From: Methylococcaceae bacterium TMED69
GTDB taxonomy: Bacteria; Pseudomonadota; Gammaproteobacteria; Ga0077536
Length of the DNA: 52,602 nucleotides
Direction of reading: 5' to 3'
Assembly: GCA_002170535.1 (NCBI GenBank)
Contig: NHDW01000006.1
Coordinates: 199,983-252,584 of the forward strand
The position numbers and the translations under genes are program-made. Of the stretch, positions 39,619 to 47,726 are shown piece by piece; the first letter of the stretch is position 1, and the number at the start of each line of letters is the position of its first letter. The notes beneath the pieces are model-generated. The model was not told the DNA's origin. It saw only the letters and a program-made list of their open reading frames with translations, and did not search any database.

Positions 39619-40632
39619 TTAACCTTCTTTCCACTTGAACGTTCTTATTTTTATTCTGGGCTGATATCCGGAAGGAGTTTTATCAACAACCCCTTTGTAT
39701 ATGCATTCACCAGGAAACAAATAGAAAAGAAACTCTTTTTTCGGTAGGTTCATTGTAACCTGTGAAGTCGTTCTAAGATTGCCTGTCCGTCTTAACGTGT
39801 TGTTATTGGAATCAATTGAATGTTTTCTAGAAAGCATTGCTCGAGCTACATTAGAATAATCATCAATTCCTGACAAGCACTTTTCAGCCGTTGATTTTCT
39901 GATAACACTAGATTCATAATCTATCGGTTTGTATTCTTTATTGTATCCAGCATCAGAATATGTGTGGCCGTGATTTGTTCGAACATCCCAACCAGTGGTT
40001 GGATCCAGTTTCTCTACAACCGCAGGATGAGAACTGGTGCACTCTATAGAGTATAAATCTTTTGGGCAACCAACAAACGTGTGGCCTTCTACACCCGGGG
40101 CTTTGCCATTGATAATTTTTAATGCTGATTCTGAGGTTTTTTCTTCTAGGGCTTTTTTTATTATTTCGCCATAAGAGCTTTGGGTGCCGGCTTGTTCTGG
40201 ATTTTCGTCTTCATAAACCATTAAGGTAGAATTTAAAATCCCAACACCGTGACTGTTCATTCCCTCTAAAAAACCCGTTTTTGAATCAACCATATAAACT
40301 AGTTCGGTGTTATCTGGGGTCAGCTCCCTAACTATTTTTATTATCGGTCTATAATTTCTGTCACGAGTTTTTGATAGTACGTGTTGGTTGCCAGTTTGCC
40401 CGGCCACAACTATGCATTCATTCATTAGATTATTTTTGTATGTGCCTAAAATAATCTCTTGGATTGTCCGCCTCAATAGAGACTCCTCTATTAGCCCCAT
40501 ATCCATTAGATAGTCATATATGATGTCTGATACATGTTTGTCTCCAGACCACCCTCTAGATGGTCCTGAGGGCCATCCACCATGTGATGTGGATCGGTCT
40601 AGCATAAGGTTTGACTTGTTTGCCTTAGGCAT
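39619..40632 (-). CDS. Ntn-hydrolase-like protein (acyltransferase/choloylglycine type)
   Basis: 337 residues from ATG 40632. Around residue 70, NECIVVAGQTGNQHVLSKTRDRNY supplies a Cys followed by an Arg/Asp-bearing strand, as in the penicillin acyltransferase and bile-salt hydrolase group, and KTGFLEGMNSHGVGILNST is the typical second block. The nucleophile is not N-terminal unless the preceding 70 residues are removed; a tag-like helix, SLLRRTIQEIIL, sits just before it. Possible activity: hydrolysis or transfer of an amide-linked acyl group. Confidence 0.6.
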   Translation of the reverse strand: MPKANKSNLMLDRSTSHGGWPSGPSRGWSGDKHVSDIIYDYLMDMGLIEESLLRRTIQEIILGTYKNNLMNECIVVAGQTGNQHVLSKTRDRNYRPIIKIVRELTPDNTELVYMVDSKTGFLEGMNSHGVGILNSTLMVYEDENPEQAGTQSSYGEIIKKALEEKTSESALKIINGKAPGVEGHTFVGCPKDLYSIECTSSHPAVVEKLDPTTGWDVRTNHGHTYSDAGYNKEYKPIDYESSVIRKSTAEKCLSGIDDYSNVARAMLSRKHSIDSNNNTLRRTGNLRTTSQVTMNLPKKEFLFYLFPGECIYKGVVDKTPSGYQPRIKIRTFKWKEG

Positions 40633-41188
40633 TGCTGTTCTCAAGAATATATTTTACAATTTGTCTTAAAATATTATCTTTTCTTTTTGCTTCAACAAGA
40701 ACACAGACAGAAGAATAAGATATGTTTTTATTGTTCTCTTCATTGAATGTATCAACAACTTCTTCTAACATTTTAATGTTTTTATTGCAGTCTTCGTAAA
40801 CGACTACTCTTCCATATTGTTTTTGATACAGTTTTCGGATCAACCATCTAGCTTTACCTTCCGATCCGGAAGTTGGAACTATTTTAGGGGGTTGGATTCC
40901 AAATTTCTTTAAAAACCTCCTCACAGGAGGAGCCGATGATCTTGCTGTTACAATAAAGACGTTTTCTCTTCCCTCAGACTCCATAGCAGAAACCATGTCC
41001 TCTACCGTGGAATCGATTAGAGATCCTTCGGGCACTGATTCAAATTCCGAGAAATCTATTTTGTCACCTGGAGCTGATCTGTATTTTGCAAATTCTCTAG
41101 ATGTTAGCCTTAAATTATCGTTGACGACGACATGTGAATCTGTTAATGCCAGCGTGTCATCAAAATCAAATATATAAAGAGTTTTCAC
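40625..41188 (-). CDS. HAD-family phosphatase with C-terminal tag-like helix
   Basis: 187 residues. YIFDFDDTLALTDSHV carries the nucleophile DxD, VFIVTARSSAPP the second motif and GRVVVYEDCNKNI the acidic third, as in polynucleotide 3'-phosphatases of phages and RNA-repair enzymes. No kinase domain is attached. The end, DNILRQIVKYILENSNA, resembles the window's N-terminal tags. Substrate unproven. Confidence 0.8.
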   Translation of the reverse strand: MKTLYIFDFDDTLALTDSHVVVNDNLRLTSREFAKYRSAPGDKIDFSEFESVPEGSLIDSTVEDMVSAMESEGRENVFIVTARSSAPPVRRFLKKFGIQPPKIVPTSGSEGKARWLIRKLYQKQYGRVVVYEDCNKNIKMLEEVVDTFNEENNKNISYSSVCVLVEAKRKDNILRQIVKYILENSNA

Positions 41189-41197
41189 ATAATCCTC

Positions 41198-41536
41198 CTA
41201 TGGAAGATGAATATACCCAAAAGGATCATCCTCCACCTCTCGAGGATAATAAATATATTCCACTACGTTTCCATCTGGGTCCTTACAATATAAATATGCG
41301 CTTCCATCTCTATGATACTTGATTTTTCCTTCTGGAAAATCTTTTAGGGAGCTTACCTCGATTGCAACATGGTTTGGATGCTGATTAGGCAACGTTAATG
41401 CTAGTTTTGTATTTTCGCACTTAAGCATTGCCCATGTTTCGTCGATGTATTCTATTGTAAATCCAAAATTATTTTTATACCATTCTGAAGATGTTTTAAT
41501 GTTACTTACATTAATCGCGATATGGTCTATTTTCAT
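41198..41536 (-). CDS. VOC (glyoxalase-like) family protein
   Basis: 112 residues. Two beta-alpha-beta-beta-beta repeats: KIDHIAINVSNIKTSSEWYK opens the first, and PNHVAIEVSSLKDF with CKDPDGNVVEYIYY the second. The metal ligands H (DHIAI), H (NHVAI) and E (VVEY) of the glyoxalase/dioxygenase superfamily are in place. Could act on a toxic small molecule or antibiotic. The start lies within the end of the hydroxylase gene. Confidence 0.85.
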   Translation of the reverse strand: MKIDHIAINVSNIKTSSEWYKNNFGFTIEYIDETWAMLKCENTKLALTLPNQHPNHVAIEVSSLKDFPEGKIKYHRDGSAYLYCKDPDGNVVEYIYYPREVEDDPFGYIHLP

Positions 41537-42062
41537 TTTTCCTCTTTTGTGTTATTGACAAAATTTTGTTTTTAATTATTACATGTTTAATAATTTCTTT
41601 TTTTTGGCCCTTGTATTTTTTTCTAGTTCCAAAAACATAGTCAAACCAAGGTCTTCTGACGCCCCAATTTGCATTTTGGTTGGGAGCCAAATGATGGTCG
41701 TAATGCCATGGGCAATAATTTCTTGCCCAAGATAAATCAGAGTGTGCCTTTCTGTGAATCCAGTAGTATTCAAGAGAACAAATTATCAATGCTGCATAAG
41801 CATAAGGATATATAAGAACCACTGGTAAATGGATAACGCCTAAAAGCAAAAGACCTTTTATTTCTGGATCTCCTCTAAGCGATTTGGGTTCTAAATATTT
41901 TGGGTCTATCATCATATATTTTCTAGATACTTTATGGTGCTCAGCAAAATGAGTTTTAAACCATTTTTTTCTTTTAGGGTTGTGCAACAAGTATCTATGT
42001 AAAATGTACTCAAGTAGGTGTGAATATAAAAATGCCAATATTATCTGTAGTATAACTTCCAT
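41511..42062 (-). CDS. Fatty-acid-hydroxylase-like membrane protein
   Basis: 183 residues with the di-iron histidine boxes of the sterol desaturase/fatty acid hydroxylase superfamily: HRYLLH, HFAEHHK, HRKAH and WHYDHH, around two to three hydrophobic segments. It would insert oxygen into a lipid in the inner membrane, perhaps altering host membrane lipids. The ribosome binding site GGAGGG lies in the 3' arm of the terminator-like hairpin just upstream. Confidence 0.85.
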   Translation of the reverse strand: MEVILQIILAFLYSHLLEYILHRYLLHNPKRKKWFKTHFAEHHKVSRKYMMIDPKYLEPKSLRGDPEIKGLLLLGVIHLPVVLIYPYAYAALIICSLEYYWIHRKAHSDLSWARNYCPWHYDHHLAPNQNANWGVRRPWFDYVFGTRKKYKGQKKEIIKHVIIKNKILSITQKRKNENRPYRD

Positions 42063-42100
42063 GAAAAAAACCCTCCTACTAATAAATAGGAGGGTGTTTT
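42063..42100 (-). terminator. Terminator hairpin that also hides a ribosome binding site
   Basis: On the minus strand ACCCTCCTA and TAGGAGGGT pair around an eight-base loop, followed by seven T's and the ATG of the hydroxylase gene. GGAGGG in the 3' arm is the only Shine-Dalgarno sequence for that gene, so folding would block translation as well as end transcription. Confidence 0.85.
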
Positions 42101-42351
42101 TATTTTTCGTTCAATAAAATACAAAGTTTTTCTAAATTATTTATTCTGTCAGCTAGTTCGGTCAAAAGCACGTCTGTTGATATATCAAAAATAGCCGACT
42201 CTCCTTCGGCTCTAGAAACTAAGTCTGCAGCAATATCATCTGTCGTTAAAGTCATTGCAGATATTAATTCATCAGAATCAAATCTTATTGGAATTGACTC
42301 TTCTTTCTTTTTTTTCGGTAAATAATCTAATAAATTAATAATTTCTGCCAT
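42100..42351 (-). CDS. Hypothetical protein
   Basis: 83 residues with a basic PKKKKEES stretch after a short hydrophobic start (AEIINLLDYL), then an acidic helical part ending in a leucine-rich helix, ELADRINNLEKLCILLNEK. No family recognised. Last gene before the terminator at 42063. Confidence 0.55.
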   Translation of the reverse strand: MAEIINLLDYLPKKKKEESIPIRFDSDELISAMTLTTDDIAADLVSRAEGESAIFDISTDVLLTELADRINNLEKLCILLNEK

Positions 42352-42354
42352 ATC

Positions 42355-42591
42355 TCATGTCCTGTCATCAAGGTCAATAATATCTAAATGAGCTATAATT
42401 CTTGGTAGGCTCCACCCATCTTCCTTTAGTGTTTGAGCTATTTCCTCTAATGATTCTGAAGTCAGATACTCCGGCCTGGTAGAAAGTCTTTTAATAACCT
42501 CTTCCAATTGTAACATCTGCTCTCTTTTAGAAAGCTGCTCATACCTTCTTTCAAGGTATCGGATTACTCTTATTGTTTCTGGGTCTTTCAT
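42355..42591 (-). CDS. Hypothetical helical protein
   Basis: 78 residues, fully helical and charged (RVIRYLERRYEQLSKREQML), with a C-terminal SLPRIIAHLDIIDLDD. It overlaps the upstream gene by 41 bases, and the ribosome binding site is weak, suggesting coupled translation. Family unknown. Confidence 0.55.
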   Translation of the reverse strand: MKDPETIRVIRYLERRYEQLSKREQMLQLEEVIKRLSTRPEYLTSESLEEIAQTLKEDGWSLPRIIAHLDIIDLDDRT

Positions 42592-42820
42592 TTTTTGGTT
42601 CCGGGTGGGAAATCATTACGTTTAACTGTTCCTCTAGTTGTTCGTAAATCATTTTCGCTAACATAATCTCTTCTTCGTTTTCTGTTTCCTCTAGAAGTTT
42701 TTCTATATCTTCCATTTCTTTTAAAATTTGCTGAAATGCATATGATCTTGCTAATCCATAGGCAAATGATGCCGCAAATTTTTCAGCTTTTGCAAATGGG
42801 CCAACCTGTATGTTTAGCAT
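42551..42820 (-). CDS. Hypothetical helical protein
   Basis: 89 residues with GGAG close to the start. An Ala-rich helix (KAEKFAASFAYGLARSYAF) is followed by an acidic coiled coil (EMEDIEKLLEETENEEEIML) and a polar tail. Family unknown. Confidence 0.6.
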   Translation of the reverse strand: MLNIQVGPFAKAEKFAASFAYGLARSYAFQQILKEMEDIEKLLEETENEEEIMLAKMIYEQLEEQLNVMISHPEPKNERPRNNKSNPIP

Positions 42821-42856
42821 GTTTTTTCTCCAAATTCCAGTTCTATATAATTCTAA

Positions 42857-43423
42857 TTATCTTTTAAAAGATTTGCGTAACTCCCTTTGTTTCTTTTTTC
42901 TTATTTTTTGGTACTTCTTAATAAGTAAACTAGCAGACATTCTGTTCATTCTTTTGTTGAATGTATATCCATCCAGATGATCGCATTCATGTTGAATTGC
43001 TCCTGCCATTGGCCAGCCAACCTCAAACATCTTTTTTTCACCCTTTTCGTTTTGGTAGTTTACCAAAACATAGCTGCTCCGCTGAACCAGACCCGAGACA
43101 TCTGGAATTGACAAACACGATTCTCGCCACTTGGCCGGGTCACCTGAGGATTCTACTTCGGGATTAATTAAAACTAAAAAGTCACTTTTATAATCGTTTG
43201 CTTCAAAAGCTTCTTCTTCTACCTGAAATAGTCTAGGCTTAATAACAACAACTTGTTTTAAAACCCCGATTTGGTTTGCAGCAAGGCCTGCGCCGTTTGA
43301 AACATTACAAGTATCTATCAGGTCTTTAATTAAATTTTGTGTCTCTTCTCCAAAATCTTCCACCCTTTTTGCCTTTTTAAAAAGCTTTTCGTTGGGCCAC
43401 TCAAGAATCTTTCTATATGCCAT
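42857..43423 (-). CDS. def: Peptide deformylase
   Basis: 188 residues, with the three catalytic motifs: GAGLAANQIG, ESCLS (Ser in place of the usual Gly) and QHECDHLDG. It removes the formyl group from nascent proteins using a metal bound by Cys and two His. The C-terminal KKYQKIRKKKQREL helix is very basic and may bind the ribosome, as in bacterial enzymes. Phage copies are known in marine phages and act on short-lived host or phage proteins. Confidence 0.93.
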   Translation of the reverse strand: MAYRKILEWPNEKLFKKAKRVEDFGEETQNLIKDLIDTCNVSNGAGLAANQIGVLKQVVVIKPRLFQVEEEAFEANDYKSDFLVLINPEVESSGDPAKWRESCLSIPDVSGLVQRSSYVLVNYQNEKGEKKMFEVGWPMAGAIQHECDHLDGYTFNKRMNRMSASLLIKKYQKIRKKKQRELRKSFKR

Positions 43424-43434
43424 TTTTTTATCCT

Positions 43435-43581
43435 TTATTTATTGTTCATTTTATAGCCTAGAAAACAAAGAGATCCACAAGCAAGTGTATACAACACTGC
43501 ATAAAAATCTCCAACGAACAACCAAGCCTGAAGCAAAAATATGTTCACGAAAACACCAGACAGGTAAACGTATTTCATCAT
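43435..43581 (-). CDS. Small membrane protein, missed by ORF track
   Basis: 48 residues starting at ATG 43581, which overlaps the upstream stop (ATGA), or at the adjacent ATG 43578. Two hydrophobic helices (YVYLSGVFVNIFLLQAWLFV and AVLYTLACGSLCFLGY) with a short loop between. A holin-like or membrane-anchor role is possible; nothing specific seen. Confidence 0.7.
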   Translation of the reverse strand: MMKYVYLSGVFVNIFLLQAWLFVGDFYAVLYTLACGSLCFLGYKMNNK

Positions 43582-43862
43582 TTTTTAGTTGCGGCTTTTT
43601 TTCTATATGTTCTTTTTTTTGCCGGAGCGCTCTTTGAAGGAGGAGTGGTTTTTTTACTTGTCCTACTTCTAGGTTTTGGTTTGTTTTCCGCTGGTGGAAA
43701 AGCCACCACGCGAGCTTTATTGTAATCTGATTCTTCTGGCGGTTGTACCCTCATCAGATTACACCATTCTACCAATTTTTCGTATTTATCAAAATTCTTA
43801 ACTTTTATTAAGTTATCTAAATTTATATTTCTTCTCTTAGAAAAAAAATTCCATGCGACCAT
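43578..43862 (-). CDS. Protein with basic histone-like tail
   Basis: 94 residues. The N-terminal half is a small helical domain (NLDNLIKVKNFDKYEKLVEW). The C-terminal 40 residues are Pro/Lys/Arg/Thr-rich (SRTSKKTTPPSKSAPAKKRT) like histone H1 or nucleoid protein tails. Likely DNA-binding, possibly for genome condensation. Confidence 0.6.
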   Translation of the reverse strand: MVAWNFFSKRRNINLDNLIKVKNFDKYEKLVEWCNLMRVQPPEESDYNKARVVAFPPAENKPKPRSRTSKKTTPPSKSAPAKKRTYRKKAATKK

Positions 43863-43864
43863 TT

Positions 43865-44164
43865 TTAAACCTCCGGGGCATTTAATAAATCAATCATTTC
43901 TTTTCTTTGTGTTTCAATGATTTTCATTACTATTTTTGTTTTAGTCTTATCTAGAACTTTTCCCAATTCAGACTCAACTAAAATAAATATGTCTTTATAT
44001 GATTTTGCATCAAATTGAAGGTCTTGTAAAATTTGACAAGCCTGGTCAAGGGACGAGGACAATTCGTCCTCGTCCCAATTGCAGGCTTCAAGCAATTCGG
44101 TCTGACACGAAAGTGCCATGAGATTGTTTCTGATTAAATCAAATATCGACGTTACTTTTTGCAT
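43865..44164 (-). CDS. Hypothetical helical protein
   Basis: 99 residues, helical and acidic, with ELLEACNWDEDELSSSLDQA and a long C-terminal amphipathic helix. Its first codons overlap the end of the HTH gene by 26 bases. Family unknown. Confidence 0.55.
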   Translation of the reverse strand: MQKVTSIFDLIRNNLMALSCQTELLEACNWDEDELSSSLDQACQILQDLQFDAKSYKDIFILVESELGKVLDKTKTKIVMKIIETQRKEMIDLLNAPEV

Positions 44165-44414
44165 CTTGCATCAAGTCCGCGATGGCAGTTTGAAAACGAG
44201 CGTTAGCTGCGATTTCTTCGGCGGGTCGACCGGTGATCGCCTCCATTGGTTTTGCTAGTTTTACCATTGCTCGCATGAAATAATTTCTTGCAGATGCATG
44301 GTTCATCTTGTGGCCCTGAGCGGTCATGATTTCAGAGATCTCTCTGTAACCTTTGCCGTTCAGCCCTACGGTTGCATATCCGTTTTCGTGTTTCATTCCT
44401 TTTGGCATACTCAT
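44139..44414 (-). CDS. Small helix-turn-helix protein resembling sigma region 4.2
   Basis: 91 residues. YREISEIMTAQGHKMNHASA followed by RNYFMRAMVKLAKP aligns by eye with the HTH of sigma-70 region 4.2 ([28 protein letters not shown]). It starts 14 bases after the sigma gene, whose product stops just before that region. Similar small proteins are common in T4-like marine phages. It may supply the -35 or co-activator function, as T4 gp33 does beside gp55. Confidence 0.7.
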   Translation of the reverse strand: MSMPKGMKHENGYATVGLNGKGYREISEIMTAQGHKMNHASARNYFMRAMVKLAKPMEAITGRPAEEIAANARFQTAIADLMQDAKSNVDI

Positions 44415-44428
44415 GTTTTCTCCGTGGT

Positions 44429-45148
44429 TTAAGATACTTTGTATTGTGGGTTGTTGTCGTCTTCTGTGATACCAAAACGCAATCGAAGAACCTGTTCTTC
44501 CTGAGGCTTTAGTGAACTAAATGCCTCTCTGATCAAGCTCATCATTTTTTTTGCGTCGATTTCCATGTCGATGTTTGGAGAATCTTCATCTTCGATCATA
44601 TCAGCGTAGGTTCGACCTCCTTCAACACCTCCAACTGGAGAGTCAATATTGATAGGCCACTGCATTCCTGTTCTTAGATCTTCGACTTGAGATTCTTTGA
44701 TCCCCAAATAATCTGCCACTTCTGAATTTGATGGCATCTCATTGAATTCCTCTTCATACTCTTTACGGAAATTGTTTATTTTCCAAATCATATGCCGAGA
44801 TCCAGCTGGAAATTTAATATGACCTTGAATCGCCAGGTACCGCCGAATAGACTGTCGAATCCACCAGCACGCGTATGTTGAAAACCTAAACCCCTTCTTG
44901 TGATCGAATCGGTCGACGGCCTTGATCAATCCAATGTTTGCCTCTTGGATGATATCCTCCATAGGAAAACCAGTCTGCTTGTACTTATTTGCAATGGAAA
45001 GTGCTAGCCGTAGATTGCTTGAAATCATAAGATCCCTAGCTTGGTTGTCCCCTTTTTCAATTTTTTGAGCAAGTGTTTTTTCTTGCTGTTTTGTCAAAAG
45101 CTTGAAGCTTCCGACGTCGCCATAATATGCTTTTAGCGTTTCTGACAT
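44429..45148 (-). CDS. Sigma-70-family factor lacking region 4.2
   Basis: 239 residues. Regions 1.2 (YYGDVGSFKLLTKQQEKTLA), 2 (NLRLALSIANKYKQTG, FPMEDIIQEANIGLIKAVDRFD, FSTYACWWIRQSIRRYLA) and 3 are well kept, and region 4.1 (SLKPQEEQVLRLRFGI) follows. The protein then ends in ITEDDNNPQYKVS where region 4.2 should start. It should direct host RNA polymerase to phage promoters by the -10 element and need a partner for -35 contacts. The adjacent HTH gene is the obvious candidate. Confidence 0.9.
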   Translation of the reverse strand: MSETLKAYYGDVGSFKLLTKQQEKTLAQKIEKGDNQARDLMISSNLRLALSIANKYKQTGFPMEDIIQEANIGLIKAVDRFDHKKGFRFSTYACWWIRQSIRRYLAIQGHIKFPAGSRHMIWKINNFRKEYEEEFNEMPSNSEVADYLGIKESQVEDLRTGMQWPINIDSPVGGVEGGRTYADMIEDEDSPNIDMEIDAKKMMSLIREAFSSLKPQEEQVLRLRFGITEDDNNPQYKVS

Positions 45149-45243
45149 ATGTACTCCCGTTTTTGTTGGTGATGATAAGATTACTATTACTATAGTAATT
45201 TAATCACATAAAGGGGATGTTACACCCTTTTTTAGTAAAAAAA

Positions 45244-45429
45244 TTATTTATTTTTTGCTCCTTGCATAAGCTGAATGTGAAGCTGAGTATAGCAAATATC
45301 AACTTGGATTTTCTTTACCAAATCCCTTTTCTTTTTCTTCTTTGCTTCCCTAAGCTGACCAAACAGCTTCCTTTCCTTGTTTTTTAGTTCAAATAGATCG
45401 TACAGTGGATTAGACTTTCGTTTTTCCAT
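45244..45429 (-). CDS. Small basic coiled-coil protein
   Basis: 61 residues, one long charged helix (LKNKERKLFGQLREAKKKKK). It follows GroEL by 15 bases. Possibly RNA- or ribosome-binding; family unknown. Between it and the sigma gene lie 95 non-coding bases with a weak hairpin AAAGGG/CCCTTT. Confidence 0.55.
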   Translation of the reverse strand: MEKRKSNPLYDLFELKNKERKLFGQLREAKKKKKRDLVKKIQVDICYTQLHIQLMQGAKNK

Positions 45430-45444
45430 TTTAAAATTTGACCC

Positions 45445-47064
45445 CTATTCATATAAGTCAGTTTCATGTTTTGTGTTATCTTCTATTGAGTGCATTGCGC
45501 ATGCAACAGACAAAAGATTGTCTGCAGCGGATGTGGCGTGCTTTAAAGCAGAAACCACAACAAGTGTCGGATCAATTACTCCTTGATCAAAAAGATTGAC
45601 CCAAACGTTTTTTCTTGCATCAAAACCCTTAGGGCTTTTGCAAGACAAAGTTTTTTCAACAATAATGTCAGGAACTTCACCAGCATTTTTTGAAATTTGC
45701 CTGATTGGCTCCTCACAAGCTTTTTTTACTATGTTAAATCCTATTAATTCATCTCCCGTTAATTTTGCTTTTATTGACTTTGAAACTCTTAGCAATGCAG
45801 AACCGCCACCGTCTAGTATTCCGGAATTAACTGCTGCTCTAGTAGCATAAAGAGCATCTTCCACTCTGTCTTTTCTTTCTCTTAATTCTGCCTCTGTGGA
45901 TCCTCCCACTCTTAAAACTGCTACACCACCTGACAACCTTGACAGCCTGCGGCGGTGCATTGCTTCCTCATCTGTTGTCATTACAGAATTTTCTAAATTT
46001 GACTTTATTTCTTTGCAGTGTTTCTTGAGCTCACTTTTTTCTACATTTGATCCAACAATTATTGTTTCATTCCTACTAATAATTATTTTTTCACACTTTC
46101 CTAAATCATCTATTTGTATGGTTGTCAAATCAGAACTATTTGAAGGTGTTATAACTTTTGTTCCAAGAAGTTTTGCCAAATCATCCATTGCATAAATCCT
46201 TCCCTGTCCAAACTCTGGAGCTCGGATTACACATATATTAAGAATACCTTTTTGACTATTTGCTGTACAGGCATTAAGTGCCTCTCCGTCGACATCCTCT
46301 GCAATAATTAAAAATGGCCTATTTGCTTGGTGTACTTTTTCCAAAATTGGAATCAGATCCTTAATTGTAGAAAAACTTCTATTTGCTAATAATACAACAG
46401 GTTTTGCCATTATACAAGAATTTCTGGATTTATCATTGATGAAATATGGAGATAAAAATCCTCTGTTAATTCTTGTCCCTTCTACTTTGAGAAGAGATGT
46501 TTTAAAACCTTTTGCCTCTTCTACGGTAATAGTTCCATCTCGGCCAACTGCTTCCATTGCCTCGCAAATAAGTTTTCCAATTTCGGATTCGCCATTAGCA
46601 CTAATAGTTCCAACTTGAATAATCTCCTCATTGGATTTTACCTCTTTTGATCGCTGATACAGCCCATCAATTATTAAACCAGAAGCGTGCTTTATACCGT
46701 TTCTCACTTTTACTGGATTATTGCCGGCATTAATTGCACGGAGACCATGGGAAAATATAGAGTGAGCCAAAACAGTAGCTGTTGTAGTTCCATCTCCTGC
46801 TATGTCAGCAGCGCCTTGGGCTGCTTCCTTTACTAATTGAACACCCAAATTTTCCATTTTGTCTGGAAGGTTTACCGCTTTTGCCACGGTAACTCCATCT
46901 TTTGTTAGAATAGGTACCTGACCAGGCCTTTCAATAACAACATTAAGTCCTCCAGGACCCATTGTGACACTAACAGCCTGACTCAGCTGCCTCACTCCCT
47001 TTAGTAAGACCTCTCTGGCTTCCTGATCAAATACAAGATTTTTAGGTTTTATATTAAAATCCAT
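45445..47064 (-). CDS. groEL: GroEL chaperonin
   Basis: 539 residues, near full family length. The nucleotide-binding motifs VTMGPGGLNVV, TKDGVTVAKAV, AGDGTTTATVLAHS and the C-terminal GILDGGGSALLR are present, as is the second ATP loop. The Gly-Gly-Met tail of bacterial GroEL is absent. No groES is visible in the window, so it uses the host co-chaperonin, a phage one elsewhere, or works alone as some phage chaperonins do. Probably folds capsid or other phage proteins. Confidence 0.96.
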   Translation of the reverse strand: MDFNIKPKNLVFDQEAREVLLKGVRQLSQAVSVTMGPGGLNVVIERPGQVPILTKDGVTVAKAVNLPDKMENLGVQLVKEAAQGAADIAGDGTTTATVLAHSIFSHGLRAINAGNNPVKVRNGIKHASGLIIDGLYQRSKEVKSNEEIIQVGTISANGESEIGKLICEAMEAVGRDGTITVEEAKGFKTSLLKVEGTRINRGFLSPYFINDKSRNSCIMAKPVVLLANRSFSTIKDLIPILEKVHQANRPFLIIAEDVDGEALNACTANSQKGILNICVIRAPEFGQGRIYAMDDLAKLLGTKVITPSNSSDLTTIQIDDLGKCEKIIISRNETIIVGSNVEKSELKKHCKEIKSNLENSVMTTDEEAMHRRRLSRLSGGVAVLRVGGSTEAELRERKDRVEDALYATRAAVNSGILDGGGSALLRVSKSIKAKLTGDELIGFNIVKKACEEPIRQISKNAGEVPDIIVEKTLSCKSPKGFDARKNVWVNLFDQGVIDPTLVVVSALKHATSAADNLLSVACAMHSIEDNTKHETDLYE

Positions 47065-47072
47065 TTATATTC

Positions 47073-47267
47073 TTAGCCTTTTAAGATTTTCTTCTGTGTA
47101 CTTTCCTTTAGGAGATCAGCAGATTTTCCAATAATCCTTCTTTCCTGAGTGATGACATTCTTGGCTAGAAGAATATCTCCTTCTAGAATAGCAATTTCGT
47201 TTTCTGAAATTACTCCTTCGGTTCGAAGGGACTGTAATTGTGCTGCCGTTGCTACTTGTTCTGACAT
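47073..47267 (-). CDS. Small helical protein
   Basis: 64 residues, a predicted coiled coil (ENEIAILEGDILLAKNVITQ), with GGAG before the start. Directly upstream of groEL and probably expressed with it. Similar short proteins occur beside groEL-linked genes in marine phages. Function unknown. Confidence 0.6.
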   Translation of the reverse strand: MSEQVATAAQLQSLRTEGVISENEIAILEGDILLAKNVITQERRIIGKSADLLKESTQKKILKG

Positions 47268-47276
47268 TTTTTTCTC

Positions 47277-47723
47277 CTAAAAATTTGGCATTTTAATTCT
47301 GGCTTTTGTGCCATTTTCTAATTCTACGTAATGATAATCTTCTTCATCTGAGATATTGTTATCTACTGTTGAAACCTTTTCGGTCCTGTTTTGCTCTTTT
47401 GTTTTAGGTGGGATTTCTTCTTTATCTTCAGGCCAGCATTTATTTATCAGCATCTCTGCTTTATCAACCATGTTCTGTATTGCATTCTTTGCCGAGTCTA
47501 ACATAAAATTTTGAGCTTGTTCAGCCGAATCAAATATCTCGCCATCGATTGTTTCAATAGAAACAATTTGTGAAGTTCTTTTTGTGCCGGCAGACTGAAG
47601 CCTATAAGTAGTTTCGGTCCCAGAAAGAGATTTTTTTATAACCTCTTCTACAACCCTATATACTCTTAATCCAGGTCGTTCAGTTCCAACAACCCAAAGG
47701 ATATTTCCAACATCATACTTCAC
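47277..47723 (-). CDS. Conserved phage protein with SH3-like N-terminus
   Basis: 148 residues. MKYDVGNILWVVGTERPG and YRLQSAGTKRTSQIV form a barrel like the window's other SH3-like proteins, followed by a helix, SAEQAQNFMLDSAKNAIQNM, a charged linker and a final strand, VELENGTKARIKMP. Marine phages have relatives of this architecture. Function unknown. Confidence 0.65.
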   Translation of the reverse strand: MKYDVGNILWVVGTERPGLRVYRVVEEVIKKSLSGTETTYRLQSAGTKRTSQIVSIETIDGEIFDSAEQAQNFMLDSAKNAIQNMVDKAEMLINKCWPEDKEEIPPKTKEQNRTEKVSTVDNNISDEEDYHYVELENGTKARIKMPNF

Positions 47724-47726
47724 GTT

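Noticed and set aside
45195-45242. AAAGGG/CCCTTT hairpin as a terminator
   Set aside because: Only the plus strand has a U-tract and no plus-strand gene precedes it; the stem is short, so a role is not supported.
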